Source: Oscillospiraceae bacterium (GTDB lineage Bacteria; Bacillota; Clostridia; Oscillospirales; Ruminococcaceae). From it: a DNA stretch of 40,031 bases. Both the position numbers and the translations under genes were made by a program. Position 1 is the stretch's first letter, and every line of letters starts with the position of its first letter. The DNA is taken from NCBI GenBank assembly GCA_009777635.1, contig WRLK01000029.1, forward strand, positions 1-40,031. Direction: 5' to 3'. Positions 1 to 8,814 of the stretch are shown here, in pieces. The notes under the pieces are model-generated. The model saw only the letters and a program-made list of their open reading frames with translations, ran no database searches and had not been told where the DNA came from.

Positions 1-97
1 ATATGCCGATTATTTCGCTCAATTTATGCAATACCTTGCCTTGTTGCCGAATATCAAAGCTTTCTACCATTTTAAGGTAATCTAATGCTTTTTTCAT
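1..97 (-). CDS. 5' end of a probable ISAs1-family transposase (partial)
   Basis: Only the first 32 codons are in the window; the gene runs off the left edge. An ATG at 97 is preceded by a strong AGGGGG ribosome binding site on the minus strand. The peptide contains SFDIRQQGKVLHKLSEIIGI, which fits the N-terminal associated domain of ISAs1/H-repeat transposases (D-x-R-x-x-GK-V-x-H-x-L-x-E-I pattern, known to me from the family). The catalytic DDE part is not visible, so the assignment is tentative. If right, the left end of an insertion sequence lies between this start and the ABC-F gene. Confidence 0.5.
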   Translation of the reverse strand, partial: MKKALDYLKMVESFDIRQQGKVLHKLSEIIGI

Positions 98-280
98 CTT
101 TTCTCAGCCCCCTTATATCAGTGAGGCTTTTTGTGTATATTCTTGCCTTTGTTTGCTTTCAAGTTTTGTTCATACTTTGTTAATTCGCGCGGTTGACGTG
201 TGATAGCTGCGCCGGCCGGTATCCTCATGCAATTTTTAATCTTGTTGCAAGTATACGCAATATCGATTATTATAATAGCT
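98..280. other. Divergent intergenic region, no gene
   Basis: This 183-bp stretch separates the leftward transposase-like gene from the rightward ABC-F gene. A TATAAT lies at 271-276, but it ends only four bases before the ABC-F ATG at 281, so it cannot serve that start unless the true start is later. A TTGACG at 193-198 has no well-placed -10. No clear terminal inverted repeat of an insertion sequence could be fixed by eye. Confidence 0.4.
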
Positions 281-2203
281 ATGATAGTTTCACTTGATAA
301 TATAAGCTTAAGCTTTGACGACAAATCTTTTATTCTGCATCAAATTACCTCGCGGGTGTACGAGCACAGCCGCATAGGCTTAATCGGCGCGAACGGTGCG
401 GGAAAATCCACTTTGCTGAATATCATAAACGGCGATATTGAGGCGGATGACGGAACACTGGCCCGTTCAAACGGCAAGAGCATCGGCATACTGCGTCAGG
501 ACGGCGGGCTTTCGGGGCAAAATTCAATCATGTCGGAGATGCTAGGCGTGTTTGAGCACCTGAATCAAATGGAGCGGGACATACGCGGGCTTGAAGCCGC
601 AATCGCCGAAACGTCGCCGGACTCTGCCCATTATATAGAGCTTGAGAGGCGTTACGCCGAACTACAGGCTTGTTTTGAGGCGCGTGAGGGCTACCATACG
701 GAAGTGAAGATCGCCACTGTCCTAAACGGGATGGGATTTCGGGGAGTTAATACCGAAACTCCTGTCGGGATACTGAGCGGCGGTGAACGCACAAGACTTG
801 CGATATGCAAGCTTTTGCTTCAGACGCCGGACTTATTGATCCTCGACGAGCCGACCAACCACCTCGATTTCAAGACGCTTCTGTGGCTTGAGGATTACCT
901 TGCGGGATACAAGCGCGCGTTAATCATCGTTTCGCATGACCGGTATTTCCTTGACCGGCTGTGTTCCACGGTTTGGGAACTGCAAAACAACGAATTGTCA
1001 GTTTTCAGCGGAAATTACAGCGCGTATGTGCGTCAAAAGGACGAGCGCGATCAGCTTGTCCGGCGCGAGTATGAGGCACAGCAGCGCGAAATCGCCGAGA
1101 TGAAAGATTTTGTCGCGCGAAATATTGTAAGGGCCTCGACTTCAAACCGCGCAAAATCGCGCCAGAAAGCGCTTGAGCGTTTGGAAGAAAATTTGCAAAA
1201 ACCAAAGCCCGCGCCAAAGCCGCCGCTTATCCGGTTTAAAAAATCGCGCGACCCGGTAAGGGATGTGCTCACCGTAAAAGATCTATGCGTGTCGGTGGGA
1301 CAAAACGAACGGAAAAAGCAGCTTCTAAGCGGCTTGAATCTTGAGGTGAAACGCGGCGAGAAGCTTGCGATAATTGGCGCTAACGGCGTTGGCAAGACCT
1401 CGTTATTGCGGTCGCTTACAGGCGAGCTTAAATGCGCCGGGATGATTGAGTGGGGGCGAAACTGCGATATTTCTTACTTCGACCAAAGCGAAGGCGGCTT
1501 TGATGGAGACAAGACTGCGCTTGAAGCGTTGTGGAACGTTTACCCGCGTGAATATGAGCACACGATACGCACGGCGCTGGGGCGTGTGGGGCTGACGGGT
1601 GAAAACGCGCAAAAGCCCGTGTGCATACTGAGCGGCGGCGAGCGCGCAAGGCTTAAATTCGCAAGACTGATGCTCTCGCACGGCAACGTGCTGATACTGG
1701 ACGAGCCTACAAACCATCTTGACCTTGGCTCAAAAGAGGCTGTTGACAAAGCGCTTAACGAATTTGACGGCACTTTGCTGGTCGTGTCGCACGATCGTTA
1801 CCTTTTAAACAAATTCCCCGATAAGATTTTGGAGATGCATCCGGACGGAATGAAAATTTATCATGGACGATATGACCGGTACATTGCACAAAAACAGTCG
1901 GAAGCGCCCGACGCTCCGACGCCCGGAGCAAAGGCGGAAAAGAAGCCGGGGCAAACCGGGAGCTGCTACCGGACTAAAAAGCAGCGCAGCGAGGAGGCGG
2001 CGCAAAGAAGCAAGCTCGCGGGGCTTGAGTCTAAAATAGAATCTCTTGAGTGCGAGATATCACGGCTCGAGCAGGAAATCGGCAGCCCGGAGCTTGCCGC
2101 CGACTACTTGCTTTTGCAGGAAAAGTATGAAGCCCTGGAAAGCAAGCGCATAGAGCTCGACGAGTGCCTTGACCGGTGGAGCAGGCTTGTGGCTGACGAT
2201 TAG
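281..2203 (+). CDS. ABC-F family ATPase (ribosome-associated, duplicated NBD)
   Basis: A soluble 640-residue protein with two ABC nucleotide-binding domains and no membrane segment, as in ABC-F translation or antibiotic-resistance factors. Domain 1 has Walker A GANGAGKST near 37-45, signature LSGGE near 165 and Walker B LLILDEPTNHLD near 185. A charged interdomain linker follows at about 245-325. Domain 2 has GANGVGKTS near 367, LSGGE near 450 and LILDEPTNHLD near 471. Residues 570-635 form a charged coiled coil, as in Uup/EttA-like relatives. The ATG at 281 gives the family N-terminus MIVSLDNISLSF; an in-frame GTG at 200 would add 27 unlikely residues. The ribosome binding site is weak. The exact subfamily (housekeeping or resistance) cannot be told from sequence alone. 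Confidence 0.9.
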   Translation: MIVSLDNISLSFDDKSFILHQITSRVYEHSRIGLIGANGAGKSTLLNIINGDIEADDGTLARSNGKSIGILRQDGGLSGQNSIMSEMLGVFEHLNQMERDIRGLEAAIAETSPDSAHYIELERRYAELQACFEAREGYHTEVKIATVLNGMGFRGVNTETPVGILSGGERTRLAICKLLLQTPDLLILDEPTNHLDFKTLLWLEDYLAGYKRALIIVSHDRYFLDRLCSTVWELQNNELSVFSGNYSAYVRQKDERDQLVRREYEAQQREIAEMKDFVARNIVRASTSNRAKSRQKALERLEENLQKPKPAPKPPLIRFKKSRDPVRDVLTVKDLCVSVGQNERKKQLLSGLNLEVKRGEKLAIIGANGVGKTSLLRSLTGELKCAGMIEWGRNCDISYFDQSEGGFDGDKTALEALWNVYPREYEHTIRTALGRVGLTGENAQKPVCILSGGERARLKFARLMLSHGNVLILDEPTNHLDLGSKEAVDKALNEFDGTLLVVSHDRYLLNKFPDKILEMHPDGMKIYHGRYDRYIAQKQSEAPDAPTPGAKAEKKPGQTGSCYRTKKQRSEEAAQRSKLAGLESKIESLECEISRLEQEIGSPELAADYLLLQEKYEALESKRIELDECLDRWSRLVADD

Positions 2204-2213
2204 GGTCTGTTGA

Positions 2214-2233
2214 CATAAGCAAACATAAGCAAA
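2214..2233. repeat. 10-bp tandem repeat upstream of ECF operon
   Basis: CATAAGCAAA occurs twice in direct tandem, followed by a partial third copy (CAT). It lies directly before the palindromic promoter of the ECF operon. It may be a regulatory repeat or chance. Confidence 0.5.
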
Positions 2234-2236
2234 CAT

Positions 2237-2273
2237 ATTATACTTTACATAAAAGTATAATCTATGCTATACT
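2237..2273 (+). promoter_or_regulatory. Promoter with overlapping palindromic operator, ECF operon
   Basis: A perfect inverted repeat, ATTATACTTT and AAAGTATAAT with a 5-nt spacer (2237-2261), covers the likely -35 TTTACA (2244-2249). The -10 TATACT (2268-2273) is preceded by TG at 2265-2266 and so is an extended -10. The arrangement suggests a dimeric repressor controlling the transporter. Confidence 0.55.
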
Positions 2274-2317
2274 GGTTTTGTCGGATTTACCAAATTTTTA
2301 CGTAAAGGAGTTTGACA

Positions 2318-2860
2318 ATGAAAAACGTAACTGTGAAGACATTTGTCGCAATAGGAATCGGCTCCGCTTTGTTTTTCGTACTTGGGCGTTTTGCGGCGAT
2401 TCCTGTATTCGCGAACACCAGCGTGAACCTGCAATACGCGTTTCTCGGTTTCATGGCGGTAGTCTTCGGCCCGCTTGCCGGCGCGCTGATCGGGCTTATC
2501 GGACACTCGCTCATTGACTTTACAAGCTGGGGCCCGTGGTGGAGCTGGATTGTAACATCGGCGGCTGTCGGCGGCGTCATCGGCATAGTAGGCCGCAAAA
2601 TTGACGTCGAGGCCGGAGAATTCACGACAAAAAGCGCAATCCTTTTCAATATCGCGAATGTCGTAGGCAACGGTATCGGCTGGTTTATTGTCGCCCCGAC
2701 GCTCGATATCCTGATTTATCAGGAGCCTGCCAGCAAGGTATATATGCAAGGGATTATCGCGGGTACGGCGAATATCGTAACGACCGCCATAATCGGTACA
2801 TTGCTGCTTTATGCCTACAGCAGAACTCGCACCAAAAAAGGAAGCCTTGATAAGGAATAA
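2318..2860 (+). CDS. ECF transporter substrate-binding S component, UPF0397 family
   Basis: A 180-residue integral membrane protein with about five or six hydrophobic helices. It matches the UPF0397 family (Pfam ECF-type riboflavin transporter S component) in the opening KNVTVKTFVAIGIGSALFFV, the segment AVVFGPLAGALIGLIGHSL and the DFTSWGPWWSW loop. In ECF importers the S component binds the vitamin and topples in the membrane. The ligand is often annotated as riboflavin, but no FMN riboswitch is seen upstream, so the substrate stays open. ATG 2318 has AAAGGAG at 2304-2310; an in-frame TTG at 2312 is too close to it. The stop overlaps the start of the ATPase gene (TAATG), indicating translational coupling. 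Confidence 0.88.
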   Translation: MKNVTVKTFVAIGIGSALFFVLGRFAAIPVFANTSVNLQYAFLGFMAVVFGPLAGALIGLIGHSLIDFTSWGPWWSWIVTSAAVGGVIGIVGRKIDVEAGEFTTKSAILFNIANVVGNGIGWFIVAPTLDILIYQEPASKVYMQGIIAGTANIVTTAIIGTLLLYAYSRTRTKKGSLDKE

Positions 2861-4572
2861 TGGATAACACCGCAATACGATTTACTAACTTCGGTTTTAA
2901 GTACAACGCCCAGGCAAGGCCCACGCTCTATGATATAAATTTTGCCGTTCGTGAAGGCGAAAAGATGCTGGTCGTGGGCCCCTCGGGCAGCGGTAAAAGC
3001 ACGCTTGCTCATTGTATAAACGGGCTTATCCCTTTCAGTTACCCCGGCGAGATTACCGGCACGTTGCTGGTTGGCGGCAGGGATACTAAAAAGGAAAGCC
3101 TTTTTTCGCTTTCAAAAACTGTCGGAACCGTTTTGCAGGATTCCGACGGCCAGTTTATCGGGCTCACCGTCGGCGAGGACATCGCCTTCAGCCTGGAAAA
3201 CGATTGCGTGCCTCAAGGCGAAATGATATCGCTTACAAAGGAAGCCGCCGCGATGACAGGAATCGAAACGCATCTTTCCCACGCGCCGTATGAGCTTTCA
3301 GGCGGGCAAAAGCAGCGCGTCGGCCTCGCCGGCGTAATCGTTGACGACGTAAGTATTCTGCTTTTTGACGAGCCGCTTGCGAACCTTGACCCCGCCACAG
3401 GCTGCGGCGCAATCGATTTAATCGACCGCGTTATGCGCAAAACCGGCACGTCGGTGCTGATCATCGAGCACCGGCTGGAGGATGTTCTATACCGCCATGT
3501 AGACCGCGTCGTCCTGATTGGAGACGGGCGCGTCGTCGCCGATTTGCCGCCAAACGAGCTTCTGTCCGCCGGATTTTTGGGCGAATACGGCATACGCGAG
3601 CCGCTGTACCTTACCGCGCTCAAATATTCAGGCGTCGAAATCACCCCCGAAATGTCGCCGGAAAACATCGATACAATGCGCCTATACGACGCGGATACCG
3701 ATAAGGTGAAATCATGGTTCGCGTGTCCGGCTCCCCCTCCCCGCGTTTCATCCGGAATCCCGTTCTTGGAGGTCCTCGGCGTCAATTTTTCATACGACGA
3801 GGGAAGAAAGGCGCTTTCCGATATTTCGTTTACAGTTTATAAAGGCGAGATGCTGGCTGTCGCCGGTACAAATGGTGCGGGTAAAAGTACGCTTGCCAAA
3901 ATCATCTGCGGGTTTGAGACGCCCGATTCAGGCCGGGTGCTGTTATCCGGCAAGGATTTAAAGGACGACGGCATCGCCTTAAGAGGCGAAAAAATCGGCT
4001 TTGTCATGCAAAACCCGAACCAGATGATAAGCAAGGCCATGATTTTTGACGAGGTTGCGCTCGGCCTTAGGACAAAGGGGCTTTCAGAAAGCGAAATCAA
4101 ACAGCGCGTGAATGAAACGCTTGAAATCTGCGGACTGTATCCGTTTCGCTCGTGGCCCGTCTCGGCGCTGAGCTTCGGCCAGAAAAAGCGGGTGACGGTC
4201 GCGTCGATACTGGTGCTGCGCCCTGAGATCATCATACTGGACGAGCCTACCGCGGGACAGGATTTCCGCCATTACACCGAAATCATGGAATTCCTGCTTA
4301 GGCTTAATAAAACCGGCGTTACAATCATCATGATCACACACGACATGCACCTGATGCTGGAATACGCAAATCGGGCGCTGGTGTTTTCCGGCGGGCGGAT
4401 GCTTGCCGATTCGACGCCCGCTAAAATACTGACGGACCCTAAGCTTGTAAAAATGGCAAGCCTAAAGGAAACCAGCCTTTACAGCCTTGCCAAGCGATGC
4501 GGGATTGAAAACACGTCCGGTTTTGTCCAGCATTTTATCGATTACGACAGGCGGGTGCGTAACATTGAGTAG
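2860..4572 (+). CDS. ECF transporter fused ATPase (A and A' in one chain)
   Basis: A 570-residue protein carrying two complete ABC ATPase domains, the fused arrangement also seen in YkoD-like proteins; many ECF modules use two separate genes. Domain 1 has Walker A GPSGSGKST near 40-48, signature LSGGQKQR and Walker B LLFDEPLANLDP. Domain 2 has GTNGAGKST near 337, a signature reading LSFGQKKR and IILDEPTAGQD. The SFGQ variant is known in the A' half. ATP hydrolysis would drive the T and S components. The start overlaps the preceding stop by one base, with AAGGA at 2852-2856, and the end overlaps the next gene by 8 bp. Confidence 0.9.
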   Translation: MDNTAIRFTNFGFKYNAQARPTLYDINFAVREGEKMLVVGPSGSGKSTLAHCINGLIPFSYPGEITGTLLVGGRDTKKESLFSLSKTVGTVLQDSDGQFIGLTVGEDIAFSLENDCVPQGEMISLTKEAAAMTGIETHLSHAPYELSGGQKQRVGLAGVIVDDVSILLFDEPLANLDPATGCGAIDLIDRVMRKTGTSVLIIEHRLEDVLYRHVDRVVLIGDGRVVADLPPNELLSAGFLGEYGIREPLYLTALKYSGVEITPEMSPENIDTMRLYDADTDKVKSWFACPAPPPRVSSGIPFLEVLGVNFSYDEGRKALSDISFTVYKGEMLAVAGTNGAGKSTLAKIICGFETPDSGRVLLSGKDLKDDGIALRGEKIGFVMQNPNQMISKAMIFDEVALGLRTKGLSESEIKQRVNETLEICGLYPFRSWPVSALSFGQKKRVTVASILVLRPEIIILDEPTAGQDFRHYTEIMEFLLRLNKTGVTIIMITHDMHLMLEYANRALVFSGGRMLADSTPAKILTDPKLVKMASLKETSLYSLAKRCGIENTSGFVQHFIDYDRRVRNIE

Positions 4573-5395
4573 CAAACTCGGGCTTGGCTACATAAACAGG
4601 TGTTCGCCGGTGCACAGCCTGACGGGCGCCACAAAGTTTCTCATGGCGGTGCTTTCGAGCGTCGCCGCCATGATTACGTATGATACCCGCTTTTTGGCGG
4701 CCATGATCGTGGGCGCCGCGATTGTTTTCAAAATTTCAAAAATCCGGTTTCGGGAGATAAGGTTCGTTGTTATCTTCATCGCCGTGCTGATGCTCATAAA
4801 CAGCGTCGCGATTTTCCTGTTCTCGCCGGAAGAGGGCGTGATGATCTACGGCGCCCGCCATGAAATCGCGCACCTGTTCGGACGCTATTATCTGACGCAG
4901 GAGCAGCTATTTTACATGTTTAACGTCATACTGAAGTATTTTTCCGTTTTGCCTATGGCGCTTTTGTTTATCGTGACGACGCAGCCCAGCGAGTTTTCGT
5001 CGTCGCTAAACCGCATTGGGGTAAACTATAAAATCGCGTGTTCCGTCGCGCTGACATTGCGCTATATCCCGGACGTGAAGCGCGATTTCGACGACATCAG
5101 CCGCGCCCAGCAGGCGCGGGGAATCGATATGTCTAAAGACGAAAGGCTTATAAAGCGGCTGCAAAACGTGTTATCGGTTATTTTTCCGCTGATTTTTTCA
5201 AGCCTTGGGCGCATAGACACAATATCAAACGCGATGGAGCTTCGCGGCTTCGGCAAAAACAAGACGCGTACATGGTACAACGACAGGCCCTACCGCATCG
5301 CCGATTATTTAGCGATTGCTTTCTGCGCTGTCCTTGTCGCGGTTTCCATCGCATTAAACGCAGTAAACGGCGGCAGGTTTTACAACCCGTTTTAA
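4565..5395 (+). CDS. ECF transporter transmembrane component T
   Basis: A 276-residue membrane protein with several hydrophobic helices, about residues 25-105 and 120-160 and at the C-terminus. Its long cytoplasmic stretch carries the two coupling motifs of EcfT proteins: the first reads QQARGID, the second ELRGFG. These contact the ATPase grooves. The TTG at 4565 is preferred because it gives the N-terminus MSSKLGLGYINRCSP and overlaps the ATPase stop by 8 bp; the longer in-frame option from 4487 lies inside the ATPase gene. The ribosome binding site is modest (AGGCGGGTG). With the two preceding genes it makes a complete dedicated ECF importer. Confidence 0.87.
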   Translation: MSSKLGLGYINRCSPVHSLTGATKFLMAVLSSVAAMITYDTRFLAAMIVGAAIVFKISKIRFREIRFVVIFIAVLMLINSVAIFLFSPEEGVMIYGARHEIAHLFGRYYLTQEQLFYMFNVILKYFSVLPMALLFIVTTQPSEFSSSLNRIGVNYKIACSVALTLRYIPDVKRDFDDISRAQQARGIDMSKDERLIKRLQNVLSVIFPLIFSSLGRIDTISNAMELRGFGKNKTRTWYNDRPYRIADYLAIAFCAVLVAVSIALNAVNGGRFYNPF

Positions 5396-5484
5396 AGAGG
5401 CTGTTCCCGTTGTGGCTGGCGATTTACGTCATAGCGGTTTTTACCGCCTCTTTTCCATCGTTAATGTGTTACTGGAGGATTGTA

Positions 5485-7437
5485 TTGAATATAACTGAAC
5501 AAATCCGGAAAAACATAAAGTATTTGCGTCAGCTTGCCGTCGTGTATCCCAGTATCCAGAGTGTTTGCACGGAGATTATTAATCTTCGTGCAATCCTCAC
5601 CCTGCCGAAAGGGACAGAGCATTTCTTAAGCGATTTGCACGGTGAGCATGAGGCGTTTACCCATATCCTGAACAACTGCTCAGGCGTAATACGCGAGAAG
5701 ATGGACGACCTGTTCGGCATTACCCTCACAGCGCAGCAACGCTCGGAGCTGTGCTCGCTTGTCTATTATCCCCGCCAAAAGCTTGAACAGCTTCACCGGG
5801 AAACAGATGCGCCCGATATTTGGCGCGAGTGGGCGTTAAGGCACTTGATCGCGCTTTGTAAAAATATCGCCTCAAAATATACCCGCTCTAAGGTGCGAAA
5901 GGCATTGCCGGCGGAGTTCAGTTACATCATCGACGAGCTGCTTCACGCCGATTACAGCGAACAGAACCAATCGGAGTATTATGAGAAAATCATGGAGAGC
6001 ATCATCGCTTTGCATAACGCCGATGGTTTTATCATCGCGCTTGCAACGCTGATAAAGCGCCTTGCGGTCGACAGGCTGCATATTGTCGGCGATATCTTTG
6101 ACCGCGGCTCCCGCCCCGACGTGATTATGGATATGCTCATGGAGCATCACAATGTCGATCTTCAATGGGGCAACCACGATATCCTTTGGATGGCGGCAGC
6201 GGCGGGGCACTCCGCGTGTGTCGCCGCGGTTGTGGCAAACAGCGCCGCCTTTTGCAACCTCGACGTATTGGAGCAGGGCTACGGCATAAACCTGCGCCCC
6301 CTTGCCATGTTCGCGGATAAAACATACAGGTACAGCGAAGCGTTTGCCCCCCGGCTGCACACAGGGGAAAAATGCAGCAAGCAGGAAGCATATATTGCCG
6401 CCAAAATCCACAAGGCGATAACTGTTATATTGTTCAAGCTGGAGGGCCGTCTCATTATGCGCCACCCGGAATATGACATGGACGACCGCTTAATGCTTGA
6501 TAAAATCGACTATACTAATGGTATGGCGGCGATCGGCGGCAGAATATATGAGATGAACGATACCCATTTCCCGACTGTAGAGCCCGGCGGCCCCTTTTGT
6601 CTTTCGCCGGAGGAGGAAAGGATTATGCGGGGGCTTCAGGTCTCTTTTGTCCATTCGCAGCGGCTTCAAAAGCATGTGCGGTTTTTATACTCCAATGGCG
6701 GGATGTACTCCTGCGCAAACCAAAACCTGCTGTTCCACGGGTGCATCCCCATGAACGAGGACGGCAGCTTTGCGCAGGTCGAGCTATGCGGTGCGACGGC
6801 TTCAGGCCGGGCGCTGATGGATCATGCGGAAGCCGTTGCCAGAACGGGGTATTTCGGCAGCGGCGATGAGAAAAACAACGCGATGGACGCCATGTGGTAT
6901 TTGTGGTGCGGCAAGCTGTCCCCCCTGTTCGGCCGGGATAAGATGACCACCTTCGAGCGCCGGTTTATTTCGGATGAAGAAACCTGGGTTGAAATAAAAA
7001 ACTCCTATTATCGGTTAATAGACAATCAGGAAAATTGTATACGCATTTTAGAGGAATTTGGGCTATACAGCGAAATATCCCATATTATCAACGGACATGT
7101 ACCGGTTAAAGCCGGGAAAGGTGAAAACCCGGTAAAAGCAGGCGGCAAGCTTATCGTAATTGACGGCGGGTTCTGCAAAGCATACCAGCCGCATACCGGC
7201 ATCGCCGGATATACGCTGATTTACAATTCCTACGGCTTGCGGCTGTCCGCCCATATGCCCTTTGAAAGCGTGGAGAAGGCCATCGCGGAAAATTTGGATA
7301 TCCTTTCCTACACAAGCGTGTTTGAAACCATGCAACAGCGCATAAAGGTCATGGACACCGATATAGGCCAGGAAATCAGCGAAAAGATTTACGATTTGTC
7401 GCTGCTGCTTACGGCTTACCGTTCAGGGGAGCTGTAA
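5485..7437 (+). CDS. fbp: Fructose-1,6-bisphosphatase, class III (Firmicute type)
   Basis: A 650-residue protein matching the class III FBPase of Bacillus and Clostridium (about 640 residues in B. subtilis). It hydrolyses fructose 1,6-bisphosphate in gluconeogenesis. The metallophosphatase core is visible as SDLHGEHEAF (from residue 49), VGDIFDRGSRPD and QWGNHDILWM, which supply the metal-binding Asp, His and Asn. The C-terminal IINGHVPVKAGKGENPVKA segment is also typical. The start is TTG 5485 with GGAGG at 5474-5478; an upstream extension to 5272 would overlap EcfT and has no family match. It sits 89 bp after EcfT, with no clear terminator between them. Confidence 0.95.
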   Translation: MNITEQIRKNIKYLRQLAVVYPSIQSVCTEIINLRAILTLPKGTEHFLSDLHGEHEAFTHILNNCSGVIREKMDDLFGITLTAQQRSELCSLVYYPRQKLEQLHRETDAPDIWREWALRHLIALCKNIASKYTRSKVRKALPAEFSYIIDELLHADYSEQNQSEYYEKIMESIIALHNADGFIIALATLIKRLAVDRLHIVGDIFDRGSRPDVIMDMLMEHHNVDLQWGNHDILWMAAAAGHSACVAAVVANSAAFCNLDVLEQGYGINLRPLAMFADKTYRYSEAFAPRLHTGEKCSKQEAYIAAKIHKAITVILFKLEGRLIMRHPEYDMDDRLMLDKIDYTNGMAAIGGRIYEMNDTHFPTVEPGGPFCLSPEEERIMRGLQVSFVHSQRLQKHVRFLYSNGGMYSCANQNLLFHGCIPMNEDGSFAQVELCGATASGRALMDHAEAVARTGYFGSGDEKNNAMDAMWYLWCGKLSPLFGRDKMTTFERRFISDEETWVEIKNSYYRLIDNQENCIRILEEFGLYSEISHIINGHVPVKAGKGENPVKAGGKLIVIDGGFCKAYQPHTGIAGYTLIYNSYGLRLSAHMPFESVEKAIAENLDILSYTSVFETMQQRIKVMDTDIGQEISEKIYDLSLLLTAYRSGEL

Positions 7438-7493
7438 AATGATATATGAAAAATATACAATCCCGTTTTAATCCTTTTTTAATATGCCGCAAA

Positions 7494-7524
7494 TTGTGTT
7501 TCAATGTGCCGTGGTTATTATATA
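7494..7524 (+). promoter_or_regulatory. Possible promoter for the DUF4342 / two-component genes
   Basis: TTGTGT at 7494-7499 and TATATA at 7519-7524 are 19 bp apart, ahead of the gene at 7557. Spacing and -35 are imperfect, so this is a weak call. No terminator is evident after fbp. Confidence 0.25.
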
Positions 7525-7556
7525 GCCATAGAAAATTTTGAAAGGCAGTGAAAATA

Positions 7557-8111
7557 ATGGCGAACATTGAAATGGTCGAAAAATTACGTGAACGCGCGAA
7601 CGTCTCTTACGAGGAGGCAAGCTCCGCGCTTGACGCTTGCGGCGGCGATTTGCTTGAGGCTCTGATCATGCTTGAAAAGCAGGGCAAGGTATCGTCGCCT
7701 GCGGGCGGAAGCTACAGCTCCAAGGACATACCGCCTGAAACTCAGCTTATCAATATCCCTCAGCCATCGCAAAAGAAAGGAGATACATTCGGAGATATGT
7801 TAAACAAATTTTTTAAATGGTGCGGAAATATCATACACAAGGGCAATACAAATTATTTCGAGGTCTGGCGCGACAGAGGAAAAGTCCTCACCGTCCCTGT
7901 AACAGTACTTGTACTTTTGCTCATCTTCGCGTTTTGGGTAACGCTTCCGCTGATTGTAATCGGATTGTTCTTTGGCTGCCGCTATTATTTCAAGGGCAGC
8001 GAGCTTGAAAACATAAGCGTCAACAGCGTCATGGATTCCGCCGCGGACGCCGCCACGCACCTGAAAAATGAAGTCAAGAACGCGGCTTCTAATTTCGAGG
8101 ATAAAAAATAA
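7557..8111 (+). CDS. UBA-type / DUF4342 domain membrane protein
   Basis: A 184-residue protein. Residues 1-50 form a UBA/TS-N-like three-helix module: VEKLRERANVSYEEASSALD followed by GGDLLEALIMLEKQGKV, the pattern that also opens elongation factor Ts. A Ser/Pro/Gln linker leads to a DUF4342-like region, with hydrophobic helices at about 100-140 (VPVTVLVLLLIFAFWVTLPL) and a charged amphipathic tail. Function is unknown; the UBA fold suggests binding to a protein partner at the membrane. ATG 7557 is chosen over the GTG at 7548 because AAAGG (7541-7545) is too close to the GTG. It is 18 bp from the response regulator and probably co-transcribed with it. Confidence 0.75.
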   Translation: MANIEMVEKLRERANVSYEEASSALDACGGDLLEALIMLEKQGKVSSPAGGSYSSKDIPPETQLINIPQPSQKKGDTFGDMLNKFFKWCGNIIHKGNTNYFEVWRDRGKVLTVPVTVLVLLLIFAFWVTLPLIVIGLFFGCRYYFKGSELENISVNSVMDSAADAATHLKNEVKNAASNFEDKK

Positions 8112-8129
8112 ATGTTCTGAGGACACAAT

Positions 8130-8810
8130 ATGAACGAAAATATCCTGATTATCGAAGACGAAGAAAAAATCGCTCGCTTTGTGGAGCTTGAGCTTTCGTA
8201 TGAAGGCTACCGGGTCCAAAAGGCGGGCGACGGCCGCGAGGGGCTTGAGCTGCTTGAAAGCCAAAGCTTCGACCTTGTGCTGCTGGATATCATGCTGCCC
8301 GGTATTAACGGGATCGAGGTGTTAAGGCGCGTTAGGAAAATCTCGCAGATCCCCGTCATCATGCTGACGGCGCGCGACAGCGTTGTGGATAAGGTAACCG
8401 GGCTCGATCTGGGCGCGGACGATTACATCACAAAGCCGTTCGCAATCGAGGAGCTTCTCGCGAGAATCCGCACGGCGCTTAGAAAGCGCGGGTCGCCTAC
8501 CTTGACGTCCGAGCTTATGCTCGGCGGCCTGATGCTTGACCCCGCAAGCCGCAAGGCTACTATGAACGGCGACGTGCTGGAGCTTACGAAACGCGAGTTC
8601 GATTTGCTCAAGCACCTGCTTGAGAACAAGGATATCGTACTCACGCGCGATGTTTTACTCGAGCGTGTCTGGGGGTACGACTACCACGGCGAAACGAACG
8701 CGGTCGATGTTTACATCAGGTTTCTGCGCAGTAAAATCGACGATGAATACGGCGTTAAATATATCCACACCGTAAGAGGCGTGGGTTATGTGATGCGTGA
8801 ACAGGAGTGA
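8130..8810 (+). CDS. OmpR/PhoB-family response regulator
   Basis: A 226-residue two-domain regulator. The receiver domain (about 1-118) has the acidic pair E9-D10, phosphoacceptor D53 in LLDIMLPG, the conserved Thr in MLTARD and Lys in ITKPF. The C-terminal winged helix (about 128-226) ends with the typical IHTVRGVGYVM. It would be phosphorylated by the adjacent kinase and bind DNA as a dimer. The overall look is close to ArlR/CssR-like regulators, but the regulon cannot be inferred. The start at 8130 has AGGA at 8120-8123. The next gene begins 4 bp after the stop. Confidence 0.94.
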   Translation: MNENILIIEDEEKIARFVELELSYEGYRVQKAGDGREGLELLESQSFDLVLLDIMLPGINGIEVLRRVRKISQIPVIMLTARDSVVDKVTGLDLGADDYITKPFAIEELLARIRTALRKRGSPTLTSELMLGGLMLDPASRKATMNGDVLELTKREFDLLKHLLENKDIVLTRDVLLERVWGYDYHGETNAVDVYIRFLRSKIDDEYGVKYIHTVRGVGYVMREQE

Positions 8811-8814
8811 TGCT

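Noticed and set aside
4487-4564. Upstream extension of EcfT
   Set aside because: It lies wholly within the ATPase gene and adds residues not expected for the family; TTG 4565 overlaps the stop in a normal coupling arrangement.
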